Shown: piece after piece, positions 8,450 to 17,008 of the stretch
Layout of the letters: each line of letters begins with the position of its first letter
Numbering within the stretch: position 1 is the first letter of the stretch
DNA from: Streptomyces sp. NRRL B-3428
GTDB lineage: Bacteria > Actinomycetota > Actinomycetes > Streptomycetales > Streptomycetaceae
Assembly (NCBI GenBank): GCA_000721375.1
Contig: JOGW01000001.1
Span: 310,001 to 374,000 of the forward strand
Length of the DNA: 64,000 nt
Direction: 5' to 3'
The notes under the pieces: generated by a model
The model's input: only the letters and a program-made list of their open reading frames with translations
Told to the model about the DNA's origin: nothing
Databases searched by the model: none
Made by a program: the position numbers and the translations under genes

Positions 8450-9532
8450 ATGAGTGACACGATCACCAAATCCGAACCCGCGAGTGGCCGGCTCAAGTCG
8501 GCCGCTCGCGGCGGGCGGCCCCGGCGCCGCAAGCTCACCTTCGACCGGGTGACGTTCTTCCTCGCGTTCCTCGGTATCCCGCTGACGATTTTCATCCTCT
8601 TCGTCCTGTATCCGTTCATCCAGGCGATCTACTGGGCGATGACCGACTGGCGCGGATACAGCCCCAACTACAACTTCGTCGGCCTCGACAACTTCACGAA
8701 GATGTTCGAGGACGACGTCTTCCTGAAGGCGTTGCGCAACGTGGCGCTGCTTGCGGCCGTAGTGCCGCTGGTGACGTTGACACTCGCACTCGGGGTCGCT
8801 GTGGCCATCACCCTGGGCGGGCCCAGCAAGGGTCCTGTCCGAGGGATCCGGGGGGCGTCGTTCTACCGGGTCATCTCGTTCTTCCCCTACGTCGTACCGG
8901 CGATCATCGTCGGTCTGATCTGGGCCCAGATGTACGACCCGAACGCGGGCCTGCTCAACGGCATGCTCACCAAGCTGGGCCTCGACTTCGAGTCGTTCGC
9001 CTGGCTCGGCGAGAAGTCGACGGCGATGCCGGCCCTGATGTTCGTCTTCGTCTGGGGGCTCGTCGGGTTCTACGCGGTGCTCTTCATCGCGGCGATCAAG
9101 GGTGTTCCCGGCGAGTTGTACGAGGCGGCCAAGATCGACGGGGCCGGGCGGTTCCGTACGACGATCTCGATCACCCTGCCGGCGATCCGGGACAGCGTGC
9201 AGACGGCGTACATCTATCTGGGTATCGCCGCGCTGGACGCCTTCGTCTTCGTACAGGCGCTGCTGCCGAACGGCGGGCCGGACAACTCGACGCTCACGAT
9301 CAGCCAGCATCTGTTCACCACGGCTTTCCGCAAGGGGCAGTTCGGGTACGCGACGGCGATGGGTGTCGTTCTCGCCGTTGTCACCCTGGTGTTCGCGGCG
9401 CTGGTGTTCACCGTCAACCGACTGACCGGCGGTGGCGAGGACAAGAAGATCAAGACTCCCCGGCGCAAGGCTCCACCTGCGGGCGTTGAAAGCGGGGCTC
9501 TGCCTGCTGGAGCCGAAGGAGGTGCTCGATGA
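8450..9532 (+). CDS. ngcF: NgcF-like sugar ABC permease
   Basis: A 360-residue inner-membrane permease of the MalF type, with a basic N-terminal tail, a first helix at about residues 40-65 and five or more further helices. The EAA loop 'YEAAKIDGAGRFRTTISITL' (near residue 224) is the coupling site for the ATPase. The start lies eight bases after the ngcE stop and the end overlaps ngcG by four bases (ATGA). It forms the channel with NgcG and receives GlcNAc or chitobiose from NgcE. Confidence 0.88.
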   Translation: MSDTITKSEPASGRLKSAARGGRPRRRKLTFDRVTFFLAFLGIPLTIFILFVLYPFIQAIYWAMTDWRGYSPNYNFVGLDNFTKMFEDDVFLKALRNVALLAAVVPLVTLTLALGVAVAITLGGPSKGPVRGIRGASFYRVISFFPYVVPAIIVGLIWAQMYDPNAGLLNGMLTKLGLDFESFAWLGEKSTAMPALMFVFVWGLVGFYAVLFIAAIKGVPGELYEAAKIDGAGRFRTTISITLPAIRDSVQTAYIYLGIAALDAFVFVQALLPNGGPDNSTLTISQHLFTTAFRKGQFGYATAMGVVLAVVTLVFAALVFTVNRLTGGGEDKKIKTPRRKAPPAGVESGALPAGAEGGAR

Positions 9533-10419
9533 GCGCCACAGCCGCCGACCGGAGCCTGGTGGCCGACCGGAAGCTGGTCAGAAAGTCCAGCAGCAGCGAC
9601 CGCAGGTTCGCGGCGATCTCGCACACCCTGCTCTCCATATGGGCCGTCATCGTGATCGTGCCCATGCTGTGGGTGCTGATGTCTTCGTTCAAGTCGACCG
9701 GCGAGATCCTGTCGTCGCCGTTCTCGCTCCCCAAGAAGTGGAAGTTCGAGAACTACGCGAACGCGTGGTCTGATGCGAGCATCGGCAGTTACTTCCTGAA
9801 CTCGGTGATCGTCGTTGTCTCCGCGCTGGTCCTGGTCATGCTGCTCGGCGCGATGTGCGCCTACATCCTGGCCCGGTTCCAGTTCCCCGGACGCCGGCTG
9901 ATCTACTACACGATGCTGGCCGGCCTGACCTTCCCGGTCTTCCTGGCGATCGTGCCGCTGTTCTTCCAGCTGCAGAACTTCGGGCTGCTGAACACGCGTT
10001 TCGGTCTGATCCTCACCTACGTCGCGTTCGCGCTGCCGTTCACGATGTTCTTCCTCTATTCGTTCTTCCGGTCACTGCCGCATGACGTCTACGAGGCCGC
10101 GCTGATCGACGGTGCGGGTGACTGGCGGGCGTTCTTCCAGGTGATGTTGCCGATGGCCAGCCCCGGTATGGCCGCGGTGGCGATCTTCAACTTCCTGGGG
10201 CTGTGGAACCAGTTCCTGCTGCCGGTGGCTTTGAACACCGATCAGGACAACTGGGTTCTGACGCAGGGGATGGCCGCCTACTCGGCCTCGCAGGCCTACG
10301 ACATCAACTACGGTTCGCTGTTCGCGGCGATCGTGATCACGGTCGTGCCTGTGCTGATCGTGTACGTCATCTTCCAGCGCAGGATTGCCGGTTCGGTGTC
10401 CCAGGGCACCTTCCGCTGA
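9529..10419 (+). CDS. ngcG: NgcG-like sugar ABC permease
   Basis: A 296-residue MalG-type permease with six predicted helices and the EAA loop 'YEAALIDGAGDWRAFFQVML' near residue 187. The ATG lies inside the ngcF stop (ATGA overlap), indicating translational coupling; GGAGGTGCTCG provides the ribosome site. No ATPase follows; a strong terminator closes the operon, consistent with use of a shared remote ATPase. Confidence 0.88.
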   Translation: MSATAADRSLVADRKLVRKSSSSDRRFAAISHTLLSIWAVIVIVPMLWVLMSSFKSTGEILSSPFSLPKKWKFENYANAWSDASIGSYFLNSVIVVVSALVLVMLLGAMCAYILARFQFPGRRLIYYTMLAGLTFPVFLAIVPLFFQLQNFGLLNTRFGLILTYVAFALPFTMFFLYSFFRSLPHDVYEAALIDGAGDWRAFFQVMLPMASPGMAAVAIFNFLGLWNQFLLPVALNTDQDNWVLTQGMAAYSASQAYDINYGSLFAAIVITVVPVLIVYVIFQRRIAGSVSQGTFR

Positions 10420-10431
10420 CACCTGCCGACC

Positions 10432-10478
10432 GACTGCCCTGCCGGAGCCGACAATTGTTCGGCTCCGGCAGGGCAGTC
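10432..10478 (+). terminator. Strong intrinsic terminator after ngcG
   Basis: A perfect 20-bp stem (10432-10451 with 10459-10478), a 7-base loop, then a T-rich tract TTGTTTTGTT. Confidence 0.95.
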
Positions 10479-10486
10479 TTGTTTTG

Positions 10487-10876
10487 TTACTCGTAGAATT
10501 CCTTGTAGGCACACGGGCCGTCGGCGCCACCGTCGCCGAGGCAGGATTTCATGCGGTACTTGATTCCCTCTTCGACGTCGTACTGCCCCTTCCCGGAACA
10601 GCCGGCGTCTCCACCGTCGACGAGAACCCAAGTCGGTCCTTCCTCCCATCTCAGGAGCGTGCGATTGTAAACCTGGACGCCGCCTGTCACCGCGTGACCG
10701 TCCGCCCGGTCGTCGCAGACATAGAAGTAATCGCCACTGTCGATGTGCCGCATGCTCCCGAATGAAGCAACCAGCCACGTGTCGGCCGCGTGAGCAGGGC
10801 CAATCGCGGATACGGCCAGGGCGATCGCGCTTGTTGCGACGATGGCCGACTTCCTGAGGAATTGATTCGGCTTCAC
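10487..10876 (-). CDS. Small secreted hypothetical protein with four cysteines
   Basis: 129 residues. A Sec signal peptide (KSAIVATSAIALAVSAIGPAHA, given here as two parts: residues 9-20 hydrophobic, 'GPAHA' cleavage site near 30) precedes a mature domain of about 98 residues with four Cys ('VCDDRADG', 'AGCSGKG', 'KSCLGD', 'GPCAYKEFY'), so two disulfides are possible. GTG start with AGGAAAAGGAAGG upstream. GC content is lower than in the neighbours and it lies beside other genes that look inserted. I do not recognise the family. Confidence 0.7.
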   Translation of the reverse strand: MKPNQFLRKSAIVATSAIALAVSAIGPAHAADTWLVASFGSMRHIDSGDYFYVCDDRADGHAVTGGVQVYNRTLLRWEEGPTWVLVDGGDAGCSGKGQYDVEEGIKYRMKSCLGDGGADGPCAYKEFYE

Positions 10877-10996
10877 TGACTGCCTTCCTTTTCCTGAGAT
10901 TCTGACGGTACGTCATATTCTCAGAGAATAGGCGTGAGCATGTCAATTCGTCGGCGGGGCTGCCGGGCCGATACGCGCCTGAATTCAGAGGGTGCG

Positions 10997-11974
10997 TCAG
11001 TGGCGCTCGGCCACGCGCCCGATCTCCTCCAGGAGTGCGGCGTGGGCGAGCAGCTCGCTCTCGTACGCGGCCGGCTGTTCTCCCGTACGGATGCGGCGAG
11101 CGAACTCCCGCCAGGTCGCGGCATATTGGTCGTATGCTGCGAGGCCGAGCTCCTCGCTCCGCCCACCGCGCTCCACCGTCACCCTCGGCCTGTGGTCCGG
11201 GGGAGCGGTGAACGCCCGCTCCACCACGATCCGGCCCTCCGTGCCCCACAACTCGTAGTAGCTGCGATACGAGACCCCGAACGCGAAGGACAGCTGGGCG
11301 AGTTCACCCTGCGGACCGGTGAGCAGCGCTCCACCGCGGGTGTCGACGCCCGTGGCCGGGTCGATGTGCAGGGTGGCGCCGAGCGGCCGCAGCGGATGTC
11401 CGAGCAGCAGACCGGCGGCCCGTACCGGGTAGGTGCCCAGGTCCAGGAGCGCACCCCCGGCGAGCGCGGGATCGAGCCGGATGTCCTCACGCTCGCGCGG
11501 CGGCACACCGAACGACGAGTGCAGCATCCGCGGCGTACCGATACCGCCCGCCGCGATCAGGTCGAGGACGGCCCGGGTCTGCGTGTGCTGCAGGAAGAGG
11601 AAGTTCTCCATGAGCTGGACGCCATGGGTGCGCGCGGCCGCGACCAGCTCGGCGGCCTCGGCGCCCGTCGGTGTGAGCGGCTTTTCGAGCAGCACGTGCT
11701 TGCCCGCCTTCAGGGCCTGTAGAGCCCAGGGGTGGTGCAGGCTGTTGGGCAGCGGAACGTAGACGGCGTCGACGTCCTCGCGGCCGAGCAGCGCCGCGTA
11801 ACCCTCGACGGCTTCACCGCCGAACTGTGCCGCGTACACCTCGGCCTTCGCCCGCTCGCGCGCCGCACATGCGGTGAGCCGCACCTCGGGCACGTGCGCG
11901 AGCCCGGGCAGCATCTTGGCGCGGGCGAAGTCGGCGCATCCGAGCAGTCCCAGACGCAGGGGAGTGGTGGTCAT
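10997..11974 (-). CDS. Gfo/Idh/MocA-family NAD(P)-dependent oxidoreductase
   Basis: 325 residues. An N-terminal Rossmann fold begins 'LRLGLLGCADFARAKMLPG'; 'VYVPLPNSLHHPWALQAL' and 'KHVLLEKPLTPT' are the family signature with the conserved Glu-Lys-Pro. The C-terminal alpha/beta domain binds a sugar-type substrate, unidentified here. ATG 11974 has AAGGAG upstream; the open frame extends farther but loses homology. It is divergently transcribed from the RmlB-like gene with about 140 bp between, so the pair may share regulation. Possible roles are sugar oxidation or deoxysugar formation. Confidence 0.85.
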   Translation of the reverse strand: MTTTPLRLGLLGCADFARAKMLPGLAHVPEVRLTACAARERAKAEVYAAQFGGEAVEGYAALLGREDVDAVYVPLPNSLHHPWALQALKAGKHVLLEKPLTPTGAEAAELVAAARTHGVQLMENFLFLQHTQTRAVLDLIAAGGIGTPRMLHSSFGVPPREREDIRLDPALAGGALLDLGTYPVRAAGLLLGHPLRPLGATLHIDPATGVDTRGGALLTGPQGELAQLSFAFGVSYRSYYELWGTEGRIVVERAFTAPPDHRPRVTVERGGRSEELGLAAYDQYAATWREFARRIRTGEQPAAYESELLAHAALLEEIGRVAERH

Positions 11975-12117
11975 GGGCGGGCTCCGGCTCCTTCTCGGCA
12001 AGGCGCGCCGACCGGTCGATTGCCGCGCCGCGCGGACATCCGGGCAGCGTACGTGCCGTCGACGTCGTGACAGCATCGACTCGTTCTCCCGGACGACAGT
12101 GAGGTGCGGATCGCGCA

Positions 12118-13119
12118 GTGAGTACGCCAGAGCAGTCCCAGGTCCCGCGCGGGACGCGCATCCTTGTCACCGGCGGCGCCGGGTTCGTCGGCTCCCACTA
12201 CGTCCGTACGCTGCTCGGCCCGGACTCACCGGATCCGGGCGTGCACATCACGGTGCTCGACGCCCTGACGTATGCGGGCAATCGCGCCAACCTCGCACCC
12301 GTGCAGGGCAGTTCACGTCTGGCCTTCGTCCACGGCGACGTATGCGATGCGGCCCTCGTGGACCGCCTCGCCGCGGATCACGACCAGATCGTGCACTGCG
12401 CCGCCGAGTCCCACGTCGACCGCTCCATCGAACGGGCCGCCGCATTCGTCCGGACGAACGTGCTCGGCACCCAGGCCGTCCTCGACGCGGCGCTGCGCCA
12501 CGGGCGGCGGACGGTGCTCGTCTCGACCGACGAGGTGTACGGCTCGATCGACGAGGGCGCCTGGACCGAGGAGTCACCGCTCGCCCCCAACTCGCCCTAC
12601 AGCGCGAGCAAGGCCTCCGGCGATCTGCTCGCCCTCGCGGCGCACCGGACGCACGGTCTTGACGTGCGCATCACGCGCAGCTCGAACAACTACGGGCCGT
12701 ACCAGTACCCGGAGAAGATCATCCCTCTGTTCGTGGCCCGGCTCCTTCGCGGTGAGCGGGTGCCGCTGTACGGCGACGGCCGGCAGGTACGTGACTGGCT
12801 GCACGTGGACGATCACGTACGCGGGATCGATCTGGTCCGCCGGGACGGCCGCCCCGGCGAGGTCTACAACATCGGTGGCGCCACCCTGCTCGGCAACCGC
12901 GAGCTGACCGGCAGGCTGCTCGCTCTGCTCGGAGCCGGCTGGGACCGCGTCGAGTACGTGAAGGACCGTCCCGGCCACGATCTGCGCTACGCCGTCGACG
13001 ACCGCAAGATCCGTACCGAGCTCGGCCATCGCCCCCTGCGGGACTTCACCGACGGGCTCAAGGAGACGGTGGAGTGGTACGCGCGGCATACGGAGTGGTG
13101 GGCGGGGGCTGTCGACTAG
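12118..13119 (+). CDS. dTDP-glucose 4,6-dehydratase-like NAD-dependent epimerase/dehydratase
   Basis: 333 residues of the RmlB/extended SDR type: 'ILVTGGAGFVGSHYVR' is the NAD-binding loop, 'VSTDEVYGS' contains the catalytic Thr-Asp-Glu, and 'SPYSASKAS' the Tyr-xxx-Lys pair; 'NNYGPYQYPEKIIPLF' is typical of RmlB. The GTG start has GAGGTGCGGA upstream. It would convert an NDP-glucose to the 4-keto-6-deoxy sugar. No rmlA, rmlC, rmlD or glycosyltransferase lies nearby, so its product must be used elsewhere or the gene is a stray. It lies between ngcG and the ROK regulator, which I recall as adjacent in relatives. Confidence 0.85.
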   Translation: MSTPEQSQVPRGTRILVTGGAGFVGSHYVRTLLGPDSPDPGVHITVLDALTYAGNRANLAPVQGSSRLAFVHGDVCDAALVDRLAADHDQIVHCAAESHVDRSIERAAAFVRTNVLGTQAVLDAALRHGRRTVLVSTDEVYGSIDEGAWTEESPLAPNSPYSASKASGDLLALAAHRTHGLDVRITRSSNNYGPYQYPEKIIPLFVARLLRGERVPLYGDGRQVRDWLHVDDHVRGIDLVRRDGRPGEVYNIGGATLLGNRELTGRLLALLGAGWDRVEYVKDRPGHDLRYAVDDRKIRTELGHRPLRDFTDGLKETVEWYARHTEWWAGAVD

Positions 13120-13479
13120 ACCTGGGACGGTGGGCCGAACTACCCCGAATCGCCCGTATCGCGGCACATGGCCGACGGTCCGCCTGTGCCGTCACGCCGT
13201 CGGACCGTACCCGACGCCTTCCGTGCACTCCGTCTCGGCCTCGGCGACGTCTCGATTTCGCATCAGCCGTCCCTTGCCGTGGCCTTTGCGCCGCCCCCGC
13301 GGACACCCTCCTCGCCTTGCCCCGGCGGCTTCGAAGGGCCTTGAACCCGGCGGACTGCTCCATCTCCCTTTTCCTCAAGGGCTTGACGGGGCGCAACCCC
13401 TCAGGCTCAGCTTAGAGTTCATAAGTTGGAGATAGTCGGGGGGCTGCAATGACGCCGCGGCCCCGGCAAGGAGGTCGTC
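13120..13479. other. Leader region of the ROK regulator
   Basis: 360 bp without a gene. Candidate promoter parts are TTGACG at 13383 and TAGAGT at 13413, but the 24-bp spacing is too long for certainty. The AT-richer patch around 13410-13435 is the likely control region. Confidence 0.4.
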
Positions 13480-14709
13480 GTGCAGACTCCGGGGTCGCAG
13501 TCGTCGCTGCACCGGGCCAATCTCGAGCGGGTCGTGAGGGCCGTGCGGATGGCAGGCTCACTCACCCAGGCCGAGATCGCCAGGACGACGGGCCTCTCCG
13601 CGGCCACAGTCTCCAATATCGTCCGCGAGCTCAAGGACGGCGGAACCGTCGAGGTCACCCCTACTTCGGCTGGCGGCCGCCGGGCCCGGAGCGTCTCGCT
13701 CAGCGGTGACGCGGGCCTGGTCGTGGGCGTCGATTTCGGCCATACGCATCTGCGCGTCGCGATCGGCAACCTCGCCCACCAGGTGCTCGCCGAGGAGTCC
13801 GAGCCCCTCGACGTGGACGCCTCGTCCGCCCAGGGCTTCGACCGGGCGGAAGTCCTGGTCAGCCGTCTGATCGAGGTCACCGGCGTGGACCGCTCGAAGG
13901 TGGCGGGCGTCGGGCTCGGCGTTCCCGGCCCCATAGACGTGGAGTCCGGCACGCTGGGCTCGACCTCGATCCTGCCGGGCTGGCAGGGCATCAACCCCGC
14001 TCAGGAGCTGTCCGCACGCCTGGGCGTCCCGGTCTCCGTCGACAACGACGCCAACCTCGGCGCACTCGGCGAGCTGGTCTGGGGCAGCGGTCGTGGGGTC
14101 AAGGACCTCGCGTACATCAAGGTCGCCAGCGGTGTCGGCGCCGGTCTGGTGATCAACGGGCAGATCTACCGGGGCCCCGGCGGCACGGCAGGCGAGATCG
14201 GCCACATCACGCTCGACGAGTCGGGCCCGGTCTGCCGCTGCGGCAACCGCGGCTGCCTGGAGACCTTCGCGGCGGCCCGCTACGTACTGCCGCTGCTGCA
14301 GTCGAGCCATGGCTCGGACCTGACCATGGACAAGGTCGTGGCCCTGGCCCGCGAGGGCGACCCCGGCTGCCGAAGGGTCATTTCGGATGTAGGCCGCCAT
14401 ATCGGCAGCGGCGTGGCCAATCTCTGCAACTTGCTGAACCCGTCACGAGTCGTACTCGGCGGAGATCTCGCCGAGTCCGGTGAGCTTGTTCTGGCGCCCA
14501 TCCGTGAGTCGGTGGGACGCTATGCAATCCCCAGTGCCGCTCGCCAACTCTCCGTACTTCCCGGGGCACTTGGCGGCCGCGCGGAGGTCCTCGGAGCGCT
14601 CGCGCTCGCGCTCAGCGAGATGGGCGATTCGACCTTGATCGACCAGTCTGTGCATGGTGCGGCTGGTGATGGTGAGCTTCAGGCGGCACCGACACCTGCC
14701 TTCACTTAG
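13480..14709 (+). CDS. ROK-family transcriptional regulator (Rok7B7-like)
   Basis: 409 residues: a winged helix-turn-helix (about 18-65, 'LTQAEIARTTGLSAATVSNI') followed by a ROK sugar-kinase-like domain with 'VVGVDFGHTHLRVAIG', 'GVGLGVPGPI' and the zinc motif 'CRCGNRGCLE' near residue 252. Kinase catalytic function is uncertain; regulators of this class usually sense sugars. The GTG start has AAGGAGG upstream. It stands directly before a xylose-type ABC operon and matches the position of Rok7B7 of S. coelicolor, which affects xylose use, carbon repression and antibiotic production. Control of the downstream operon is likely. Confidence 0.88.
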   Translation: MQTPGSQSSLHRANLERVVRAVRMAGSLTQAEIARTTGLSAATVSNIVRELKDGGTVEVTPTSAGGRRARSVSLSGDAGLVVGVDFGHTHLRVAIGNLAHQVLAEESEPLDVDASSAQGFDRAEVLVSRLIEVTGVDRSKVAGVGLGVPGPIDVESGTLGSTSILPGWQGINPAQELSARLGVPVSVDNDANLGALGELVWGSGRGVKDLAYIKVASGVGAGLVINGQIYRGPGGTAGEIGHITLDESGPVCRCGNRGCLETFAAARYVLPLLQSSHGSDLTMDKVVALAREGDPGCRRVISDVGRHIGSGVANLCNLLNPSRVVLGGDLAESGELVLAPIRESVGRYAIPSAARQLSVLPGALGGRAEVLGALALALSEMGDSTLIDQSVHGAAGDGELQAAPTPAFT

Positions 14710-14710
14710 A

Positions 14711-14739
14711 TAACGAATGGCACCGTTGTCATCTCGTTA
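14711..14739. promoter_or_regulatory. Operator candidate upstream of xylF
   Basis: TAACGA (14711-14716) and TCGTTA (14734-14739) form an inverted repeat that encloses GGCACCGTTGTC, itself a degenerate LacI-like dyad. The site lies about 90 bp before the xylF start and directly after the ROK gene, so Rok7B7 is a plausible ligand. Confidence 0.4.
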
Positions 14740-14830
14740 AGTATTAACTCCTTGACGCTGGCAACGGGGCCGAGTTGACTCACTGCCACCTCGGCCGCAA
14801 CGACGCGGCCTCGTCAGGGAGGTTTCCCCA

Positions 14831-15955
14831 GTGAATACGCGCATGCGTCGTGCAGCCATAGCCATCGCCACCACCGCCATGGCCGTTTCCCTCGCGGCTT
14901 GCGGCGAGGCCGGTAACTCCGGTGACGGCGACGAGACCAAGGGCAGCTCCAAGCCCAAGGGCGACGACATCACCGTCGGTCTGCTCCTGCCGGAGAACCA
15001 GACCGCTCGCTACGAGAAGTTCGACAAGCCCATCATCGAAGAGCAGATCGGCAAGCTCACGAATGGCAAGGGCAAGGTCGAGTACCTCAACGCCAAGCAG
15101 GACGCGACCATCCAGTCGCAGCAGATCGACACGATGATCACCAAGAAGGTCGACGTGCTGATCCTGGACGCGGTCGACTACAAGGCCGTCGCCAACGGCG
15201 TGAAGAAGGCCAAGGAGGCCGGTATCCCGGTCGTGGCCTACGACCGCCTGGCCGAGGGCCCGATCGCCGCGTACACCTCGTTCGACAACACCGAGGTCGG
15301 CAAGACCCAGGGCGAGGCCCTCCTGAAGGCCCTTGGCGACAAGGCCAAGGACGGCCAGATCGTCATGATGAACGGCTCCGTCACCGACCCGAACGCCGCC
15401 CAGTTCAAGGCGGGCGCGCACTCCGTCCTCGACGGCAAGGTGAACATCGGCAAGGAGTACGACACCAAGGAGTGGAAGCCGGAGAACGCCAACGCCAACA
15501 TGGAGGGCGCCATCTCCGCCCTCGGCAAGGACAAGGTCATCGGCGTCTACTCCGCCAATGACGGCATGGCCGGCGGCATCATCACCGCGCTCAAGGGCGC
15601 GGGCATCTCCAAGCTTCCGCCGGTCACCGGCCAGGACGCCGAGCTCGCCGCCGTGCAGCGCATCATCACCGGTGAGCAGTACATGAGCGTCTTCAAGTCC
15701 TACCCGCAGGAGGCCGAGACCGTCGCCAAGATGGCCGTCGCGATCGCCAAGACGGGCAAGCTGGACGGTGCCGGTCTGCAGACCAGCACTGTCGACAGCG
15801 GCACCGACAAGGGCATCCCGTCCGTGATCGTCCCGGTGGTCTCCCTCACGCAGGAGAACATCAAGGCCACGGTCATCGACCAGGGCTACTACACGCTCGA
15901 CGAGATCTGCACGGCCAAGTACAAGGCCGGCTGCGACAAGCTCGGCCTGAAGTAA
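14831..15955 (+). CDS. xylF: XylF-like sugar-binding lipoprotein
   Basis: 374 residues. Signal peptide with lipobox 'VSLAAC' (Cys near residue 24), a charged linker, then a periplasmic-binding-protein type 1 fold: 'DITVGLLLPENQTARYEKFD', 'KVDVLILDAVDY', 'GIPVVAYDRLAEG' and 'VTGQDAELAAVQRIITGEQ', closest to D-xylose-binding XylF. GTG 14831 has AGGGAGG at a good distance. It is the high-abundance first gene of an importer operon; a hairpin after it probably lowers expression of the ATPase and permease genes. Confidence 0.88.
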   Translation: MNTRMRRAAIAIATTAMAVSLAACGEAGNSGDGDETKGSSKPKGDDITVGLLLPENQTARYEKFDKPIIEEQIGKLTNGKGKVEYLNAKQDATIQSQQIDTMITKKVDVLILDAVDYKAVANGVKKAKEAGIPVVAYDRLAEGPIAAYTSFDNTEVGKTQGEALLKALGDKAKDGQIVMMNGSVTDPNAAQFKAGAHSVLDGKVNIGKEYDTKEWKPENANANMEGAISALGKDKVIGVYSANDGMAGGIITALKGAGISKLPPVTGQDAELAAVQRIITGEQYMSVFKSYPQEAETVAKMAVAIAKTGKLDGAGLQTSTVDSGTDKGIPSVIVPVVSLTQENIKATVIDQGYYTLDEICTAKYKAGCDKLGLK

Positions 15956-15962
15956 TCCCCCT

Positions 15963-16001
15963 GCGGTCAGGGGCGTCCGCCACCGCGGCGCCCCTGACCG
16001 C
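15963..16001 (+). terminator. Attenuating hairpin between xylF and xylG
   Basis: A 13-bp stem (15963-15975 with 15989-16001) right after the xylF stop. It has no T-run, so partial termination or 3'-end protection is more likely than full termination. Confidence 0.6.
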
Positions 16002-16225
16002 GCGGTCTTGCCGTACGGGCTCCGTAGCAGCAGCCCGCAGGCAACTCCCCTGTTCACCGCGGGACTTGCGCATCTGACGCAGGAGCGCTCCCGTGGAAGC
16101 ACGTCCGGCGCCCTGCCGCCGACAGCCCCGCAAGCTCAACGGCGGGGTGCCGGACGGAACACCCCTCATCTTTCTGTACAACCTCCCGCCGGGGTCAGGC
16201 TCGGGCGGCGAAGGAGATGGTTCAC

Positions 16226-17008
16226 GTGTCCGCTACGCCCGTGCTGGCGTTGCGCGGGGTCTCCAAGCGATTCGGTGCCGTGCAGGCGCTCACCGACGTA
16301 GAGCTTGAGGTCCACGCCGGCGAGGTGGTCGCCCTGGTCGGCGACAACGGTGCCGGAAAGTCCACCCTGGTCAAGACGATCGCCGGTGTGCACCCCATCG
16401 ACGAAGGCGTCATCGAGTGGGACGGCGCCCCGGTCAAGGTCAACAGGCCGCATGACGCCCAGGATCTGGGCATCGCGACCGTCTACCAGGACCTCGCGCT
16501 GTGCGACAACATCGACGTCGTCGGCAACCTGTTCCTCGGCCGTGAGCTGCGCCGTCGCGGTGTGCTCGACGAGGTCGAGATGGAGCGCCGCTCGCGCGAG
16601 CTGCTGCAGACGCTGTCGATCCGTATCCCCAGCGTGCGTATCCCCGTCGCCTCGCTCTCCGGCGGTCAGCGTCAGGTCGTCGCCATCGCCCGGTCCCTGC
16701 TCGGCGAGCCCAAGCTGGTCATCCTCGACGAGCCCACCGCGGCCCTCGGTGTCGAGCAGACCGCGCAGGTGCTCGACCTCGTCGAGCGGCTGCGCGAGCG
16801 CGGTCACGCGGTCATCCTCATCAGCCACAACATGGCCGATGTGAAGGCCGTCGCCGACAAGGTCGCCGTCCTTCGACTCGGCCGCAACAACGGTGTGTTC
16901 GAGGTCAAGACGACCTCGCAGGAAGAGATCATCTCCGCCATCACCGGCGCCACGGACAACGCCGTGACCCGTCGTGCGGCGCGCAGCAACGCGGAGGCTC
17001 AGAAGTGA
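16226..17008 (+). CDS. xylG: XylG-like sugar ABC transporter ATPase
   Basis: 260 residues with a single nucleotide-binding domain: Walker A 'GDNGAGKST', signature 'LSGGQRQ', Walker B 'LVILDEPTAALG' and the switch His in 'VILISHNM'. Many sugar ATPases of this class carry two such domains; this one has only one, as in related actinobacterial systems. I chose GTG 16226 because AAGGAG lies nine bases upstream; the in-frame ATG 16217 directly abuts that site. It overlaps xylH by four bases (GTGA). Confidence 0.87.
   Translation: MSATPVLALRGVSKRFGAVQALTDVELEVHAGEVVALVGDNGAGKSTLVKTIAGVHPIDEGVIEWDGAPVKVNRPHDAQDLGIATVYQDLALCDNIDVVGNLFLGRELRRRGVLDEVEMERRSRELLQTLSIRIPSVRIPVASLSGGQRQVVAIARSLLGEPKLVILDEPTAALGVEQTAQVLDLVERLRERGHAVILISHNMADVKAVADKVAVLRLGRNNGVFEVKTTSQEEIISAITGATDNAVTRRAARSNAEAQK

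Noticed and set aside
10997..13119. Part of an antibiotic or deoxysugar gene cluster
   Set aside because: Only two sugar enzymes are present, without rmlA, glycosyltransferase, polyketide or peptide synthetase genes.
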